From NCBI RefSeq assembly GCF_900324465.2, contig NC_046626.1, positions 11,018,459-11,082,458 on the forward strand: a stretch of 64,000 bases of DNA. The letters are read 5' to 3'. Source of the DNA: Anabas testudineus. Taxonomy: Eukaryota; Chordata; Actinopteri; Anabantiformes; Anabantidae. The position numbers were made by a program, and so were the translations under genes. How positions within the stretch are numbered: the stretch's first letter is position 1; each line of letters opens with the position of its first letter. The notes under the pieces are model-generated. The model ran no database searches. It was not told where the DNA came from and was given only the letters and a program-made list of their open reading frames with translations. Below, piece by piece: positions 49,945-62,163 of this stretch.

Positions 49945-52900
49945 GTCTATATCTCTGCAGCTCTCCCTGTGTTGTCAAGGGTCAGTGGTTTCTCATGGCT
50001 GCCTACAGACCACATGTCTTAGTAGCCATCTGTCACACTGTCCCCAGCGCTCCCCAGAGGTTCCAGTACGGGACTCTTTACCCTGACTGATACTGGTTAG
50101 GTTTCATGTTTGGAGACTAGTCTTCCTGTTTCACATTTTATTTAATTAATATTTTATTAGGTAAAACCAAAGAGAGTCGAACAAAAACCTCCAAAGTGTG
50201 ACAAACATGAAAAGGATTGTTGCCATTTTCCTTTGTCTCTCTGAGCATGTACATGCAGCCATTATCACCATACATGTCCTTTATACGCCTGTGGGACCTC
50301 TTGGTTTATCATTATTGCAACAGAAAATAGAGAGCAATATGTGTAGGTCGTGGCTTCAAGCTCTCCTTGTATTGCCAGTTATTTTCTCATTAAATGAATC
50401 ATTTGGTCCTTATAATGTAAGAAAATATAACAAAAATATCAGACAGAGTTGACACATGACAAATTCAGACCGCTTGTTTTGACCTTGTTTACTATCATTC
50501 ATGGATGACTAAATATTCACATGTAATATGGAGTTAATGACAAAACCTTTACATCCTGAAACCTGCAAACAGATCAGTTGACTTTTATTATTCGTAATCT
50601 GTTAAGCTCTATTCTTTTAGTTGTAACTGATTAGATAATCTAGGCTATTTGTCACATCAACTCATTCATCCCAGTACATTAAGTTCTCTTACCATGTCGG
50701 TGGGAACTGTTTATTCATAAAAACGAGCTTAGTTGCAAGATTTGCTGCTAGGCTGTGTTGAATCTCAGAGAGGAAGTCAACAAACAGAAGGTGGACAGTG
50801 TTGACTCATCTGGCTCACTCTATTCCTGTCCAGTAAACAAATATTTATCCTTCCTGCCTCCTGACGTTCAAACTCTTTCTCCCTCTTTCTAATTCTCTCT
50901 CTTCTGCCGTCTTTAAATATGTATCTGTGTGTTGTCTATGTTCACTCCCTGCTTTTACCATTTCATCTTTTATGGTGGTCACAGTCAAGTAGGACTTTTG
51001 AACTGGAAAATGTTTCACTTTTACACTCTAGCTTTTACAGCATCATTAGCATGCAAATTCAAAACCCGAGATGCTCCAACAGCAAATGCATAATAAATCA
51101 TATTAGTCTAATACCAAAGGCCAGCTGAGAAAACCATGTTTACTCTGAATATGAATATTTCAGTCAGGAAAAATTGCTGCATGTGTGGAAGTATCTAGGA
51201 CATTACTTACTATGCAGTGTGGCACAACTGTAAGGCACACACTCACATATGTCATTAGTATTAAATGGAGCAATGTGGGCAAATAGAACAGGCTGTCTCT
51301 GTCAAAGCAGGGTTCTGAAAATATGTGAAATATGTGTGTGTGTGTGTGTTTGGGGGGTGGGGGTTGTAGTTTTATTGAAGTCCAGAATATTGCTCATTTA
51401 ATAATAACAATTCCATCGAATGCAGTCAGCACAAAGTGCTGCTCCTCTTTGACTTGATTTACAGACACTGTTTGCTGTTGGAGGCCTAAACAGGCATTCA
51501 CTCTACTATAAAACTGAATTTATAGTTTCAGGCTGACTCGAGGGGAAAATATAATGAAGTGAGCAATGTCAATAAGAGTTCCCAAATACTGATTAATTGA
51601 CTTTTGGCAAATTTGATTGAGTCATTTGTGAGGCCTGTAACTGCGCTGCCGTTGACATTTTCAGCTGTGAGCTGCGAAGGGAAGTGTACACTTGAAATTC
51701 TTTATGATCAAAGCACAGTGAGTCCCTCTCTCTCCAATTAAATAAATGAATGAGTACGCTCATACAGCAAAATGGAAGGGAGAGAAAGGAGTCGGGAGTG
51801 GCAGAAAGAGATGAGTCATCATTGGGACTATTATAATCTCTCATAATATTTCATAATCAGGTCATGTTCTTTCATTGTATTTTACTCCCATTTTCATTTA
51901 CTTCATGATAAACACTGAATAAACCTATAATGCGGATAAGATTGCTGCTCATTACTGGATTAATGAGAGCACAGACAGTTTTAGTTGGCTATGAGTAAAC
52001 TGTAGCAGAGGGACAAAGACAAACTCTTGTACCACATGTTCACAGTTTGTTATCAGCTTGAAAAAAGAAAATCCACATTAGCATGTGCACTACCTGGCCA
52101 AAAAAACAGTTGCACACTGTTGCACACGTTCAGCATGGTGCTGTTTCAGTAAGCTTATGCAACGTCACCACATTTATTTCCTCCCAGTGTCGCATTAATT
52201 TCTTGCCAAGATCTTGTCCTGAAGCGCTGCATAAAGTCTTCTCCAGCACATGCCATAGATTCTTAATGAGGTTAAGGTCTGGACTCTGTGGTGGTCAAGC
52301 TGTGTGTCAAAATGATGTCTCATTCTTCCTGAACCACCTTTTTCACAATTTGAGAACGATAAATCCTGGAACTATCATCTTTTAATATGCTGTGTCATCA
52401 CACAAATAAATAAATAAAAAATCAATTGATGGAAAAATCAGGTCATTCAGTATATCTAGGTAGTCAGGCAGTGTGCTCGCATATTAAATCCTCTTAGTAG
52501 AAGCAACACAGTGAATGAATATTGAACATATCCAACGGTTGTTATTTTATATATGAATTGCACTTCGAATCAATTGGGACATTTTCCCATCTTAGAAGAA
52601 TCAAAAGTAAAGCTAGGAGGAGGGGAAGAGGACTGCAGGATGAGGGGAGTTGTTCAGTAATTCAGCAACAAGCACCTGCTGTAATGAAAAAAGCACTTCT
52701 CTAAGACTTTTATGCTGAAGACCTGTTCAACTGAGGCTGATTAATCTGATTATGCGAGAAAGTGTGTTTGTGTAATACACTGCAGCCAGTTACCTGAACA
52801 AAAACAGGTTTCTCAATTGTTTAGTAGGAAATAAAAGCACCAACAATAAATGTTCTACGTTAGGGCGGGATTTATTGAGCCTTTTGGGCTCAGCAGAACA

Positions 52901-55900
52901 ATCCCCTCCAGTCATCTGTCATCAGTTGTCCTTAGTTTCTTTGGCTGACCTGTTACACCGCGGGCACTTTCTTTTTTATGATATTCCAAATAATTGTATT
53001 GGCTCTGCCAAATGCTTGTGCAATGCATGATCTGATTGTTTTTTTCCAGCAAGGATAAAAACAGAAGTAGTAATTTAGTGCTAATTATTGTTCGAAAATG
53101 ATAGGATGCACCTGGGAAACAAGAACAACCTGCCAGTCACACCTGTTTTTGAAACACAAAAGGTGCTATCCTCTGTGTTGTTGAACATATCGAGGTGAAC
53201 ATAACATTAAATACAGAAAATCTACATCTCTCATGTCTTCATCTTAAACCCAAATGTCCTCAGTGTACAACTAAATAAAAAGAGAGCCTCATTGATGCGA
53301 TACTTTAGGAGCGAACTGTAAAATGCTATGGCGGATATAAGCAAGATGTTTGTATGGAGTAGTGTGCAGTATTTACTCATCCAGACAAAGCAACATTAGC
53401 ATTTATGTTTCAGGCAACATGGTGAATGTAATTCAAATATTCACTGTCCATTTAGCTTATCGCCATATGTTCCATATGTTCAGTAGCTACTGACATTGGC
53501 TTTCAGACAGCCTATTTAGTATATAGTAAACAGTAGGTTAATTGGAGCTTTCACTGTAAACAGCTGCATCGGAAAACAGAAACTGAACCAAATCATGGGC
53601 TAAAAAACCAAATCAGTGAGCTGAAAGGCACAAAGCTTATTATTTATGTTCAAATACATATCCCTTCTGCAGCACCTCAATCCAGTGTTTTCTTTGCATA
53701 CATTACTGACCTAACAGTGTTGTTTGGCATGAACGACAGCTCCAGTTTTACTTTTTCTCTGTCCCTTGTCTTAAACCTCTTAACCCCCCCCCCTCCTCTA
53801 CCAGGCTGCAGCTGACTATGTGAAAGCCCACCTGCCAGGGTCACTGAAGCAGCAGCTGCAGGCCTTCGAGAGAGAGAAGAGAGAGAGTGCTCTCTCTTAC
53901 GCCAGTATCCTCGAGCAGCGCATCCTGGCTGTGGATCGTGAGATGCTGGACAAGCTTTCTGCCAACCACGATGAAGCAGGTCAGGTGGAGGAGGAGAGTG
54001 GTGGGAAGAGAATATGAAGTGGCTTCATAAAGCATCACTTTTAGCACACTGTACTTTGTTGTACTCTTAATATTAAAAGTAAAGAGATTTTATATTTAGA
54101 AGCAGAGATGTTAATGTCTTCGAGGACCTTTTTTATTCAGCGTTTGCACTCCTTCCTCTTAAAGGACAAGGTGCATCATGGTACCTTGGCTATCAAGTTA
54201 AATCTCACAATTCCTTGTATAGTATCTTCTCAGCACAGTGCTTCCCAGCTAACATTTACTTTTTTGATGAATTTTCATTTTACAATCCACTTGTTATACT
54301 GACTGAGAAAAGTGAGACCATTATGCTGTTGCATATTGATATCAGTGTGTTTGATAGTCTTTACACAGCTGCACATTTCAGAACCACGGTCCAAATACTG
54401 TAGATCATTTTGTACAATTTGATGTATTTATCCTAAGAAACAGAGGTTCCTTCATTTTTTATATGTAGTTTTTTGTAGTTGATTTGTAGTTGACAGTCTG
54501 CTACAGTATGAAGTCAACATATTAAAGCTACCATTTTCATTATTATTCATATTGCTTGACCTACTATTAACCCACAGGTTAAGCTTGTTAATTAGGAAAT
54601 CTCAGTCAAGTGGCCACTTTGCCTCTCTGACACATTAATGTCATCTGTAGTGTAGCATTATGTATTTTACTTTCCAAAAATCTGTGGATCACATTTGTAT
54701 AACTACATGTATGTTAAACATTTCTAGGCCAGTGTACAGATACTTTGATCCCTATAATCAGTATGTTTACTAGCGTGGGAAGGAATCTATTGCGTATTAT
54801 ATTATAGTGAATACAGAGCAATCTACCTTAGAACAGCTGTCTGCTCTCAGCATTTGCACTTCTGAAGACATACAGGATTAAATCTATTGAAACTTTGGGC
54901 TTGGTTCAAGCATGTTGTAAAACGTATTATCCTGACTTTTTATTATCAACATCCCTTTAACCAAACATGAACTTTTATTTCTGTCGTTAGGTTTAGTAGC
55001 TACATAAGCAAAGCTAAATCTTGTTTTGCACAATACAGTACATCTGGCAGAAGAGTGCAGTTTGATAGCAAAACAAATAAATGTTTGCACAGGCAAATGA
55101 TTTAACGCACGTTTTGTAAATCATCACAAGCTACTAGAATGATTTGTGTAGACGCTGTTGTAAATTTCAAGCTTATATTTACACACATTCTTTTTAAATA
55201 CACAACCAAAGGATTGTAAATCTATCAGCGTTTTTAGCTCTTTTTCATTTTTGGTTCTTGTTCGCCCCCACAGGAACAACATGTCTAGTAGCACTGCTGT
55301 CAGACAGAGAGCTCACAGTGGCGAACGTCGGAGACTCTCGTGGTGTGTTGTGTGACAAGGATGGGAACGCTGTCGCACTATCACATGATCACAAACCATA
55401 TCAGCTGAAAGAACGCAAGAGGATCAAAAGGGCAGGTACGATATGGAGCAACAACACTAAAATAAAGCATGTACTGTGCACACCTGCGCTACACTTCACT
55501 GTGGTTGTATTTGGAGACTCTGGTTGCCATCTGTTGGTCTATTTAGGAAAAACATTCAGTTAAACTATGTTCACAAAATTAGATTGCTAATAGATCAATT
55601 TAAAATAAGTTTAACATCATTTGAACTTTTAGTAATAATAATATATTTATAAATCCATCAAACTTGGTGTAACCCATGATTTGTATTTATGTATAATATG
55701 TCCACAAATATAATAGTTGTTTTATTAAAGTCAGATCATCACTGTTCTTAATGTCTAATCACTGCTTTTAAATGTCTCACTTCCAGGAGGTTTCATCAGT
55801 TTTAATGGCTCTTGGAGAGTCCAGGGCATCCTGGCTATGTCTCGCTCTCTAGGGGATTACCCGCTGAAAAACCTCAACGTTGTCATCCCTGACCCTGATA

Positions 55901-56142
55901 TTATGACCTTTGATCTGGACAAACTGCAGCCAGAGTTCATGATCCTGGCTTCTGATGGCCTGTGGGACGCCTTCAGCAATGAGGAGGCAGTTCGGTTTGT
56001 GCGCGAGCGTCTCGATGAGCCTCACTTTGGTGCTAAGAGCATCGTCCTGCAGTCCTTCTACCGTGGATGCCCCGACAATATCACTGTCATGGTGGTGAAG
56101 TTCAAAAGTGGAGCTGGGGGGAGTAGCAAGTCAGGGGAGTAG
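49210..56142 (+). CDS. ppm1l: Protein phosphatase 1L (PP2C family), four coding exons
   Basis: Membrane-anchored Mg/Mn-dependent Ser/Thr phosphatase of the ER, acting on CERT and on ASK1/TAK1 stress signalling. Coding exons are 49210-49608, 53805-53979, 55274-55435 and 55787-56142; phases match, 363 residues (human 360). An N-terminal membrane anchor lies at about 24-42 (LFLLCISLALWSYFF). PP2C motifs follow: GRRDHMEDR, FGIFDGHGGE (metal-binding D128 and G129), TVANVGDSRGVL, LSHDHKP, MSRSLGD, LASDGLWD and CPDNITVMVV. The start MVGDTMTLL corresponds to human MIEDTMTLL; an in-frame ATG 45 bases upstream is less likely. The second exon (residues 134-191) is the most diverged. The 4.2-kb first intron holds a (GT)n tract and a Tc1 relic. 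Confidence 0.97.
49911..49941. repeat. (GT)n microsatellite in ppm1l intron 1
   Basis: A pure TG tract of about 15 units. A second, shorter tract lies at 51333-51349. Confidence 0.95.
52088..52480 (-). mobile_element. Relic of a Tc1-like DNA transposon in ppm1l intron 1
   Basis: The left end CACTACCTGGCCAAAAAAAC matches a Tc1-like terminal repeat common in fish. On the minus strand the sequence equivalent to SPDLNLIENLW...VLEKTLCSASGQDLGKK is recognisable but interrupted by stops and frame changes. Further right, TCATTCTTCCTGAACCACCT and GGTCATTCAGTATATCTAGG also match the usual element. The 5' transposase part and the right terminal repeat are missing. It is an old, dead copy. Confidence 0.75.
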
Positions 56143-58100
56143 GTCAAGTTTAGAGTTCACATTGTGATCAATGTTTTCTATGATTTTTCCCATCTTCTGG
56201 ATGGAACAGAGAATATGAAGAATGAACACTGAGACCTGTATCTTTAACAAGTACACACACACTTTGTATGGCAGTCAGTGTGAGGACACAATTCCAATTG
56301 ACATAATTCATTTCCCAGCCCCCTACTGCCCTGTAGGCCATGCTAATCTACTCTGTTTCAATTTTTAATTTATCACGTGTACTGCCTTACCCTAACCCTA
56401 ACCATCACAACTAACTGCCTCTTTCTTAACTTTACCCTAACCACAACCAAGAAAACCAGAATACCAACCCTAAAACCTAGTGCTCTTTAAACACCCTTCT
56501 CATTGTGAGAACCGGCTAAAATGTCCTCAATTTGTAAAATTGTCCTAAGTCAAATGGTTAAAAATTCATGCTGATCCTCACAATGATAGCCATACAAACA
56601 TCCCCCCCCCCCCCCACACACACACACACGCACGCAGACAGCTACATGCAACAACACAGGTTTTGTTTTATTTTAATATTTCTGATTGTGAAAAGGGCAT
56701 TTACAGGAAGCATAACAGATCTAGTAACTATTTGCCAAGTTTATGATGAATACATAAAATTGCAGACGTGGCCCAACCGTGGAGATGCATAAACACAAGA
56801 CAAACACCAAACAGGGACGTTTCTGTTAACCAGCACACAGACTGTGATTGCTTATTTACTACTGTTTACTGTACATGCACATGAATGGTACAGCTCCACT
56901 GGAGGCTTCTTCAGAGGAGTTTTCAGATAGTGCCTACTCAAGAATTACTGTGCAACTGCAGGAAACTACTGAAAACACCACCTTGCTTGCCGCAATTTGC
57001 CAATGCTGTCAAATAATGTATTTGTCCGTTTCATTTTTAAACTTAAACAATCAGTGAAACATTAAAAGAAAAGACTCCAGTGGATCCATACCTTTAATTA
57101 ACTTGCAGCGAAATTGGATGAGTATCAAACACTCACTTCCTGTTGACTTGAATGGGGCATTTGTAGTTTGATTTTCCAACTATGTTTTTGCCAAAATACA
57201 ACTAAATGCACAATAATTAAAACTTCAGTTTTAAGGAGGAGGTGTCAAGCGGATGCAGCTGCTTCTCAAGTCTGCAGAAGATGAGTGATATTAAGGGGTT
57301 TAAAGAAATTGTGGGTGCAATGCCGCTTAAACATTTAAAACACACATATGTACACAAACATACATATAGAGATTTAAAAAGAAATGCAATTTTCAAATAT
57401 TTATTTTTTTGGAATGGTAAATTCTTACATATCAGCCATTGTGAACACTGTATGTCCTCAGTAATTCAAGAGCATCGTCACGTATGTACGAACTGACTGA
57501 ACTTAGTTCCTGACCTTCACCTCGTGTTAACACAGACACGTGGAGCTAATGTGAACAGTTCCATGCTTATGAGGGCATGTGCTTTGGCTTATCCATGTTC
57601 ATTAAGATTAAGAACATGCAAGTACATGCACCAGGGGTGCACATGAAACACCTTACACATCTCTGCTGCCATAAAACTGTACGGCCGCAGCTGGAATGCT
57701 AGTAGCTAGAAATATGATATGAAGCAATACAACCAGTCTCATCAACAGCAGCAACCTGTCAAGGAAAGTTACAGCAAACCACGATTAATGTAGATTTGTT
57801 TAATTTCCAACTACTTTCTACCAGTCTCATCACCTGAGAAAAGCCTTTTTTTTTATTTTACAGTTTACCTAATGCCTTATTTATTGTTGAGTTTTTGGAT
57901 GTGTCTGGCAGAATGCCAAATCAGTATAATGCATATTCAGTTTTGTCCTAAACATGAACAGAAGTTTACAATAAAATTAGATGCCCATCACTTTGATTTG
58001 AGAGGCAGTCCATGATTCACAGATGTTGAGCTGATGCTCGGTGTAAAAAAAACAACGTGTAAAGATTTTCTGTGTGTAAACCATGAGTATTAAACAGAAT
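56143..58100 (+). other. ppm1l: 3'UTR of ppm1l and following noncoding sequence
   Basis: No coding frame is recognised. It includes a C run followed by CA repeats (56602-56630), and AATAAA at about 57970 and ATTAAA at about 58089 as possible ends. Where the transcript stops is not clear. Confidence 0.45.
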
Positions 58101-58742
58101 CTTTGATCCAAAATGTGTTTCCACGTCAGTGTTTATTATCTCAGAGGACCAGTATTTATTTCTGGCTTTTAGGATGTGTACAGCATGTTCATATTCTAAC
58201 TATTAATACACGCAACACGTTGAATTGCATTTCCACACAAGCGCTCTTGCTGCTGGCTCTACTGATGCTCCCAGTTTTATGATTCGGTGGTAGGATGCTT
58301 GTTTTAAATGATTTAGCGATAAACAACATTAGATGGAGAGCTCGGAGTGAGCGTTTCTGGGATGACTCTGCTGGACCACAAATAGCTCTCCACGTCAAGG
58401 CCGCTCCAGCCTCAGGGGCGCGCAAACAGTTCAAAAGCGTTCGCCGATGCCAAGTTGAGTGACGGTCTGTACCAGGTGGAGAGTCTCAGAATAGCTTGGA
58501 CTGGTCCAAATGCTTAAGACCGGCGCTGCAACAGTGTCCGATTACCATAAACTCAAGTGCGTAATAGATTTTCCAGAAGCCTTGACTCAAGAAGTAAATG
58601 TTTCTCAAGTGAGCCCAGTGCGCGCAGATAAAAGCTGAAGTCACTTGTCCTTTATCCATCTCGGAAACGAGCAGGAGTAGCTACAGCCTTCCTTCTTTTT
58701 CAGTTGATCCTCTCAGTACGTGTTTTGAGTTGAGATCACAGT

Positions 58743-59210
58743 ATGGGACATCGAGGCTCGAAATCCTCCATAGAAGCTGAGGTGGTGTTTCAGCGCGTTG
58801 GTGCAGCGGGCATGTGTCAGAGAATGGACGCGTGTTCCTCTCCAGCCGCCGTTGTCCGCATTCAGAAGAAGGTGAGCAGTCAGTCGGTCTGCCTTCAGTG
58901 TTCCTCGCGAGAACCGGAGGAACCAACACCATTGTCTTGGTCCGTCCATGACACCGAAGGGCTGGTGTATGTGATGGACAATCCAACCGGCGGCGTGTGG
59001 GTGAAGCCGAGAGAGAAATGGCCCAGATCTTGATAAAAATCACCTGATGAAATATAAACGATTTCTTCGTTGGTATTAAGCCAAACACTGTGTGGTTGGA
59101 TGCACTTTGTGGGCCTTTCGGCTTCCGAGAAGTATAGGATGCTGCTGATGTGCTGAAGTGTGCCAGGCGCATCTACAACGCAGCCTGGATGAAGGGGTGG
59201 AATGGAGAAG
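58743..59210 (+). pseudogene. Decayed tandem duplicate of arl14
   Basis: The frame opens with MGHRGSKSS, close to MGQRGSKQS of the intact arl14 1.6 kb downstream on the same strand. HDTEGLVYVMD then matches [12 protein letters not shown]. After losing one base the next frame reads SNRRRVGEAEREMAQIL against [17 protein letters not shown]. Further on, VWLDALCGPFGF and CARRI recall [13 protein letters not shown] and AFRRI. Another frame gives RRNQHHCLG against [10 protein letters not shown]. The P-loop lysine, the switch II WDIGGQ region and the NKQD motif are gone, and stops follow. It is therefore a non-functional small GTPase copy. A 96-codon frame at its start is left open, but I see no reason to think it is translated. 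Confidence 0.75.
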
Positions 59211-60380
59211 TGGGATGGACAGGACACTGACATTTATTGATTTAGTCTGTATGAGATACATGTAGCCTCTATGAGACGTTGTCAGACTGTGATGGTGTGA
59301 GGAGATCACTGTGTGACACCTACACTAAGATAATGTGTTGAAAACAGCGACCTGTCATTAGATTATTTTTATTATCATTTTTATTATTTATTTATTTTCA
59401 GAACTAGTAGGTCAAAGACGGATCCTAGGTAAAGATAGAACTGAGACCTGAATCATTTCTTGATTTCTCTTGCCAAGGTAAAAAGAAAAACCTCCTCCCA
59501 GTGCCTGAGCAGCCTTCATTTATGCTTCCTTCTGTATTATTTGACTTTTAGGTCGTTTATTAAAATTAGAAGATTTTATTTACATTGATGGCTGTTTGCA
59601 TTGGGCGGTTTGGAGAGACCGTGGAGCAGTTGGTATCAATCGTCTTCTGGTTTGATTCTCGGTTCTCCTGAACTCTTAGCCACACGTGGAAGTGTCCTTG
59701 AACTGGACACGGATCAAATGCAGCTGCATGTTCACAAGAATATCCCCAAAGGGATGAATAAAATATTATTGAATGTTTATTCGGACTGCCTGTCAGTACT
59801 GAGATACCTCCAAGCACAGGCGACTGAGGACTATGGAGACTGAGGACTTTAAATCCCATCGTCTTCATAAGCAAGAGGCAAATCCTCAATGAGAAACTGA
59901 ATTTTATTTATTTAGCTGGGGAAGTTTGTTTTCCTGCATATCTTTTATTATTATGCATTGTTGTCATCTACATAGCACATTTTAAAGCAAACTTGTTTTA
60001 AATGCGCTATATAAATAAAGTTGATTTGATTTTTCATAGTTTTTTGTTTGATTTCACATTTATACGGTTAAGGCCTTTTAAATATTCAATAATTTATAAC
60101 ATGCATGACAAGATGACCATACTGGGTAGGTACATTACAGTGGCAATGACAGTGAATGGCTCTAATAAACAGCGTGTAAGCAGATGGAGACTGTCGGGTA
60201 TAAACTTTGGCCCCTGGTGTGGCGCCTTATCTCTGAGCCCTGAGTTATGGTGGAGGTGACGCTAATGGTTCATCTATTAAACTCCGGGCACCGCACTGAG
60301 CAAACACGGCGTCAAAACAGTGCTGTGAGTGAAAGATGTGACGATCCCACATGAGCTGAGTCTCATCTCTTCACGGTGCC
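59211..60380. other. Intergenic with a retroelement-like 3' tail
   Basis: An 80-codon frame at 59601-59843 has no recognised similarity. At 59950-60035 the words ACATAGCACATTTTAAAGCA and GCTATATAAATAAAGTTGAT resemble the 3' tails of common fish LINE/SINE elements. No body of an element could be identified. The arl14 promoter must lie near the right edge. Confidence 0.4.
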
Positions 60381-60977
60381 ATGGGCCAGCGGGGATCCAA
60401 ACAGTCAGAGGTCCGAGTTCTGTTACTGGGGCTGGACAACGCTGGGAAATCAACTCTTCTGTACAAGCTGAAGTTTAAATCAAGCGTCAGCACGGTTCCC
60501 ACCATCGGCTTCAACGTGGAAATGCTCGAGGGGAGGAGGAACGGGAACCACATCGCGTTAACCGTATGGGACATCGGTGGTCAGGGGAAGATGCGGGAGC
60601 ACTGGGATAGTTTCCACCAGGACACGGCTGCCATCGTGTTCGTCGTGGACAGTTCGGACAAGAGGCGTCTGAACGAGGCGCGACGGGAGCTGGAAAACAC
60701 GCTGAGGAGCGACGAGCTGCGGGGACGTCCTCTGGTTCTTCTGGCCAACAAACAGGACGTGAACGGCGCTTTGACCGTCACTGAACTCAAAGACAAGTTC
60801 AACCTGAGAAAGATCTGCTCCGACCGGGACTGGTTCGTCCAGCCCTGCTCTGCATCCACGGGCTTTGGAGTCGAAGAGGCCTTCAGACGAATAGTCCAAA
60901 TGGTCAAACTCCCATCAGACCCCGGAGCCATGAAGGACAATATCAAGGAAACGATGCACTACATCACCAGACATTAG
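60381..60977 (+). CDS. arl14: ADP-ribosylation factor-like 14 small GTPase, intronless
   Basis: ARL14 is an ARF-family GTPase; in human dendritic cells it sits on MHC class II vesicles. This single exon encodes 198 residues (human 192). G2 is the expected N-myristoylation site. The P-loop is GLDNAGKS at 17-24, switch I has [10 protein letters not shown] with T41, switch II is [10 protein letters not shown] at 63-72 with Q68, the base-specificity motif is NKQD at 123-126, and CSAST follows near 150. All key residues are present, so it should bind and hydrolyse [23 protein letters not shown] and [13 protein letters not shown] match ARL14/ARL11. Position next to ppm1l supports ARL14. A polyadenylation signal (AATAAA) lies near 61053. 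Confidence 0.93.
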   Translation: MGQRGSKQSEVRVLLLGLDNAGKSTLLYKLKFKSSVSTVPTIGFNVEMLEGRRNGNHIALTVWDIGGQGKMREHWDSFHQDTAAIVFVVDSSDKRRLNEARRELENTLRSDELRGRPLVLLANKQDVNGALTVTELKDKFNLRKICSDRDWFVQPCSASTGFGVEEAFRRIVQMVKLPSDPGAMKDNIKETMHYITRH

Positions 60978-61251
60978 GTTTTATTTATATGAAATGTGTT
61001 CTTCTAAACCCCCTGTTAATGTCACTCGTTTTTTTGAAAGTCCTTTATGCCAATAATAAATTACATTTAAAGAGCTCCCACCTCTTTTCACGTCCATCAT
61101 TTATTTTATGCGGTGAATCTTAACTCAAGTAGCCACTCATTTGAAATAACAGACTAATAGGGAGTCAGTATCATGCGGCGTCTTTGGAAACTATTATGGA
61201 TTTATCACAGGAAGTGCAAAATGCCATTCAGTGCATTACAGTGCACAACAA

Positions 61252-61257
<6 letters not shown>

Positions 61258-61288
<31 letters not shown>
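61258..61288. repeat. (CA)n microsatellite
   Basis: About 15 perfect CA units between arl14 and the C3orf80 homologue. Confidence 0.95.
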
Positions 61289-61290
<2 letters not shown>

Positions 61291-61506
61291 TGTTTTTCAC
61301 TGGTGCGTCTTCTTTCAATTATTAAACAAATTCATTATCACACACGCCCATGAACAAGGACATTAAACTCTCACACTGGTCTTGCACCTATGAGATAACA
61401 CAGACAAGTGCATAGAGCACGAACTTTCTAACAGGCATAAAGTCAATGGTTATGTTGGTGTTTTTTTTACAACCCACTGAGTCTGCGCATGTAGATATTA
61501 ATGTAC

Positions 61507-61671
61507 TTTATTCAGTAAAACAACAGATCAAAAACATTTTGCACAGGCGCTTACAGCTTATACTGCAGATAACCTCCACACAGCGTCCTGACCAAGAATT
61601 AGACAAACAAACTCGAGTGTGAATATAGGTTTTATGGAGTAAATCCTCCAATGATCCACCTGACATCACTG
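61507..61671 (-). other. 3'UTR of the C3orf80 homologue
   Basis: A short noncoding stretch ends with AATAAA in transcript sense at 61512-61507. Confidence 0.5.
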
Positions 61672-62163
61672 TCATGTAGCCACTTCCACAGGAGCCTGTG
61701 GTCGTCCTCTCCTCCCATCATCCCGCACCGTCTCTTCATATGTCGGGAGATGTTTGCAGGCGTCGTATGTGGGCAGCCGAGCGACAGGAGCCGGGTCCAC
61801 CGAGCAGTCCGGTGTACAGCTCTCCACAAGCGGCTCTTGTGATGTGGCGACAGCCGGCTGGCCGCTGTGTGACGCGGTGAGCTGCCTGGACCGTGAACAC
61901 AGCATCCTCTGCACAAAGTAGCCCACAGCGAAGAGAAGCAGCATAATAAGGACCCCGGAAAGTTTGCGAGTGACCATTGCGATGTTGTAATAAGTCTTGT
62001 CCACGAATTCCTTGCAACAAGTGACGGCAGTGGTGTTAGTTCCCTGAACGCAGCAGACCTGGTCATCCTGGCAGAGGTCCTGTCCGCATTTTCGGATGGA
62101 AACGGTGCGAATAAAAAAGCATCCGCCGAGCACCGCCAGTACCCGACATCTGTAGGAAAACAT
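61672..62163 (-). CDS. C3orf80-like single-pass membrane protein, intronless
   Basis: Role unknown. One exon encodes 163 residues (human C3orf80 about 247). A hydrophobic N-terminus (about 8-18) may be a signal peptide. The short ectodomain has C26, C31, the CC pair 37-38, the sequon N43-T-T and the CC pair 49-50. A membrane segment spans about 68-85 (KLSGVLIMLLLFAVGYFVQR), followed by a basic stop-transfer. The cytoplasmic tail has two LPTY motifs (130-133, 139-142), which resemble WW-domain (NEDD4-type) ligands. [31 protein letters not shown] and LPTYEES in remembered human C3orf80 match closely, as does its place near ARL14. MFSYRC was chosen as start because residues before it lack similarity. 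Compared with human, a glycine-rich stretch is missing. Confidence 0.85.
   Translation of the reverse strand: MFSYRCRVLAVLGGCFFIRTVSIRKCGQDLCQDDQVCCVQGTNTTAVTCCKEFVDKTYYNIAMVTRKLSGVLIMLLLFAVGYFVQRMLCSRSRQLTASHSGQPAVATSQEPLVESCTPDCSVDPAPVARLPTYDACKHLPTYEETVRDDGRRGRPQAPVEVAT

Noticed and set aside
59601-59843. 80-codon plus-strand frame before arl14
   Set aside because: No recognisable similarity, no splice support, and ordinary base composition; within chance expectation.
60558-60946. Minus-strand frames of 113 and 121 codons opposite arl14
   Set aside because: GC-rich antisense shadows of a gene with a complete set of GTPase motifs.
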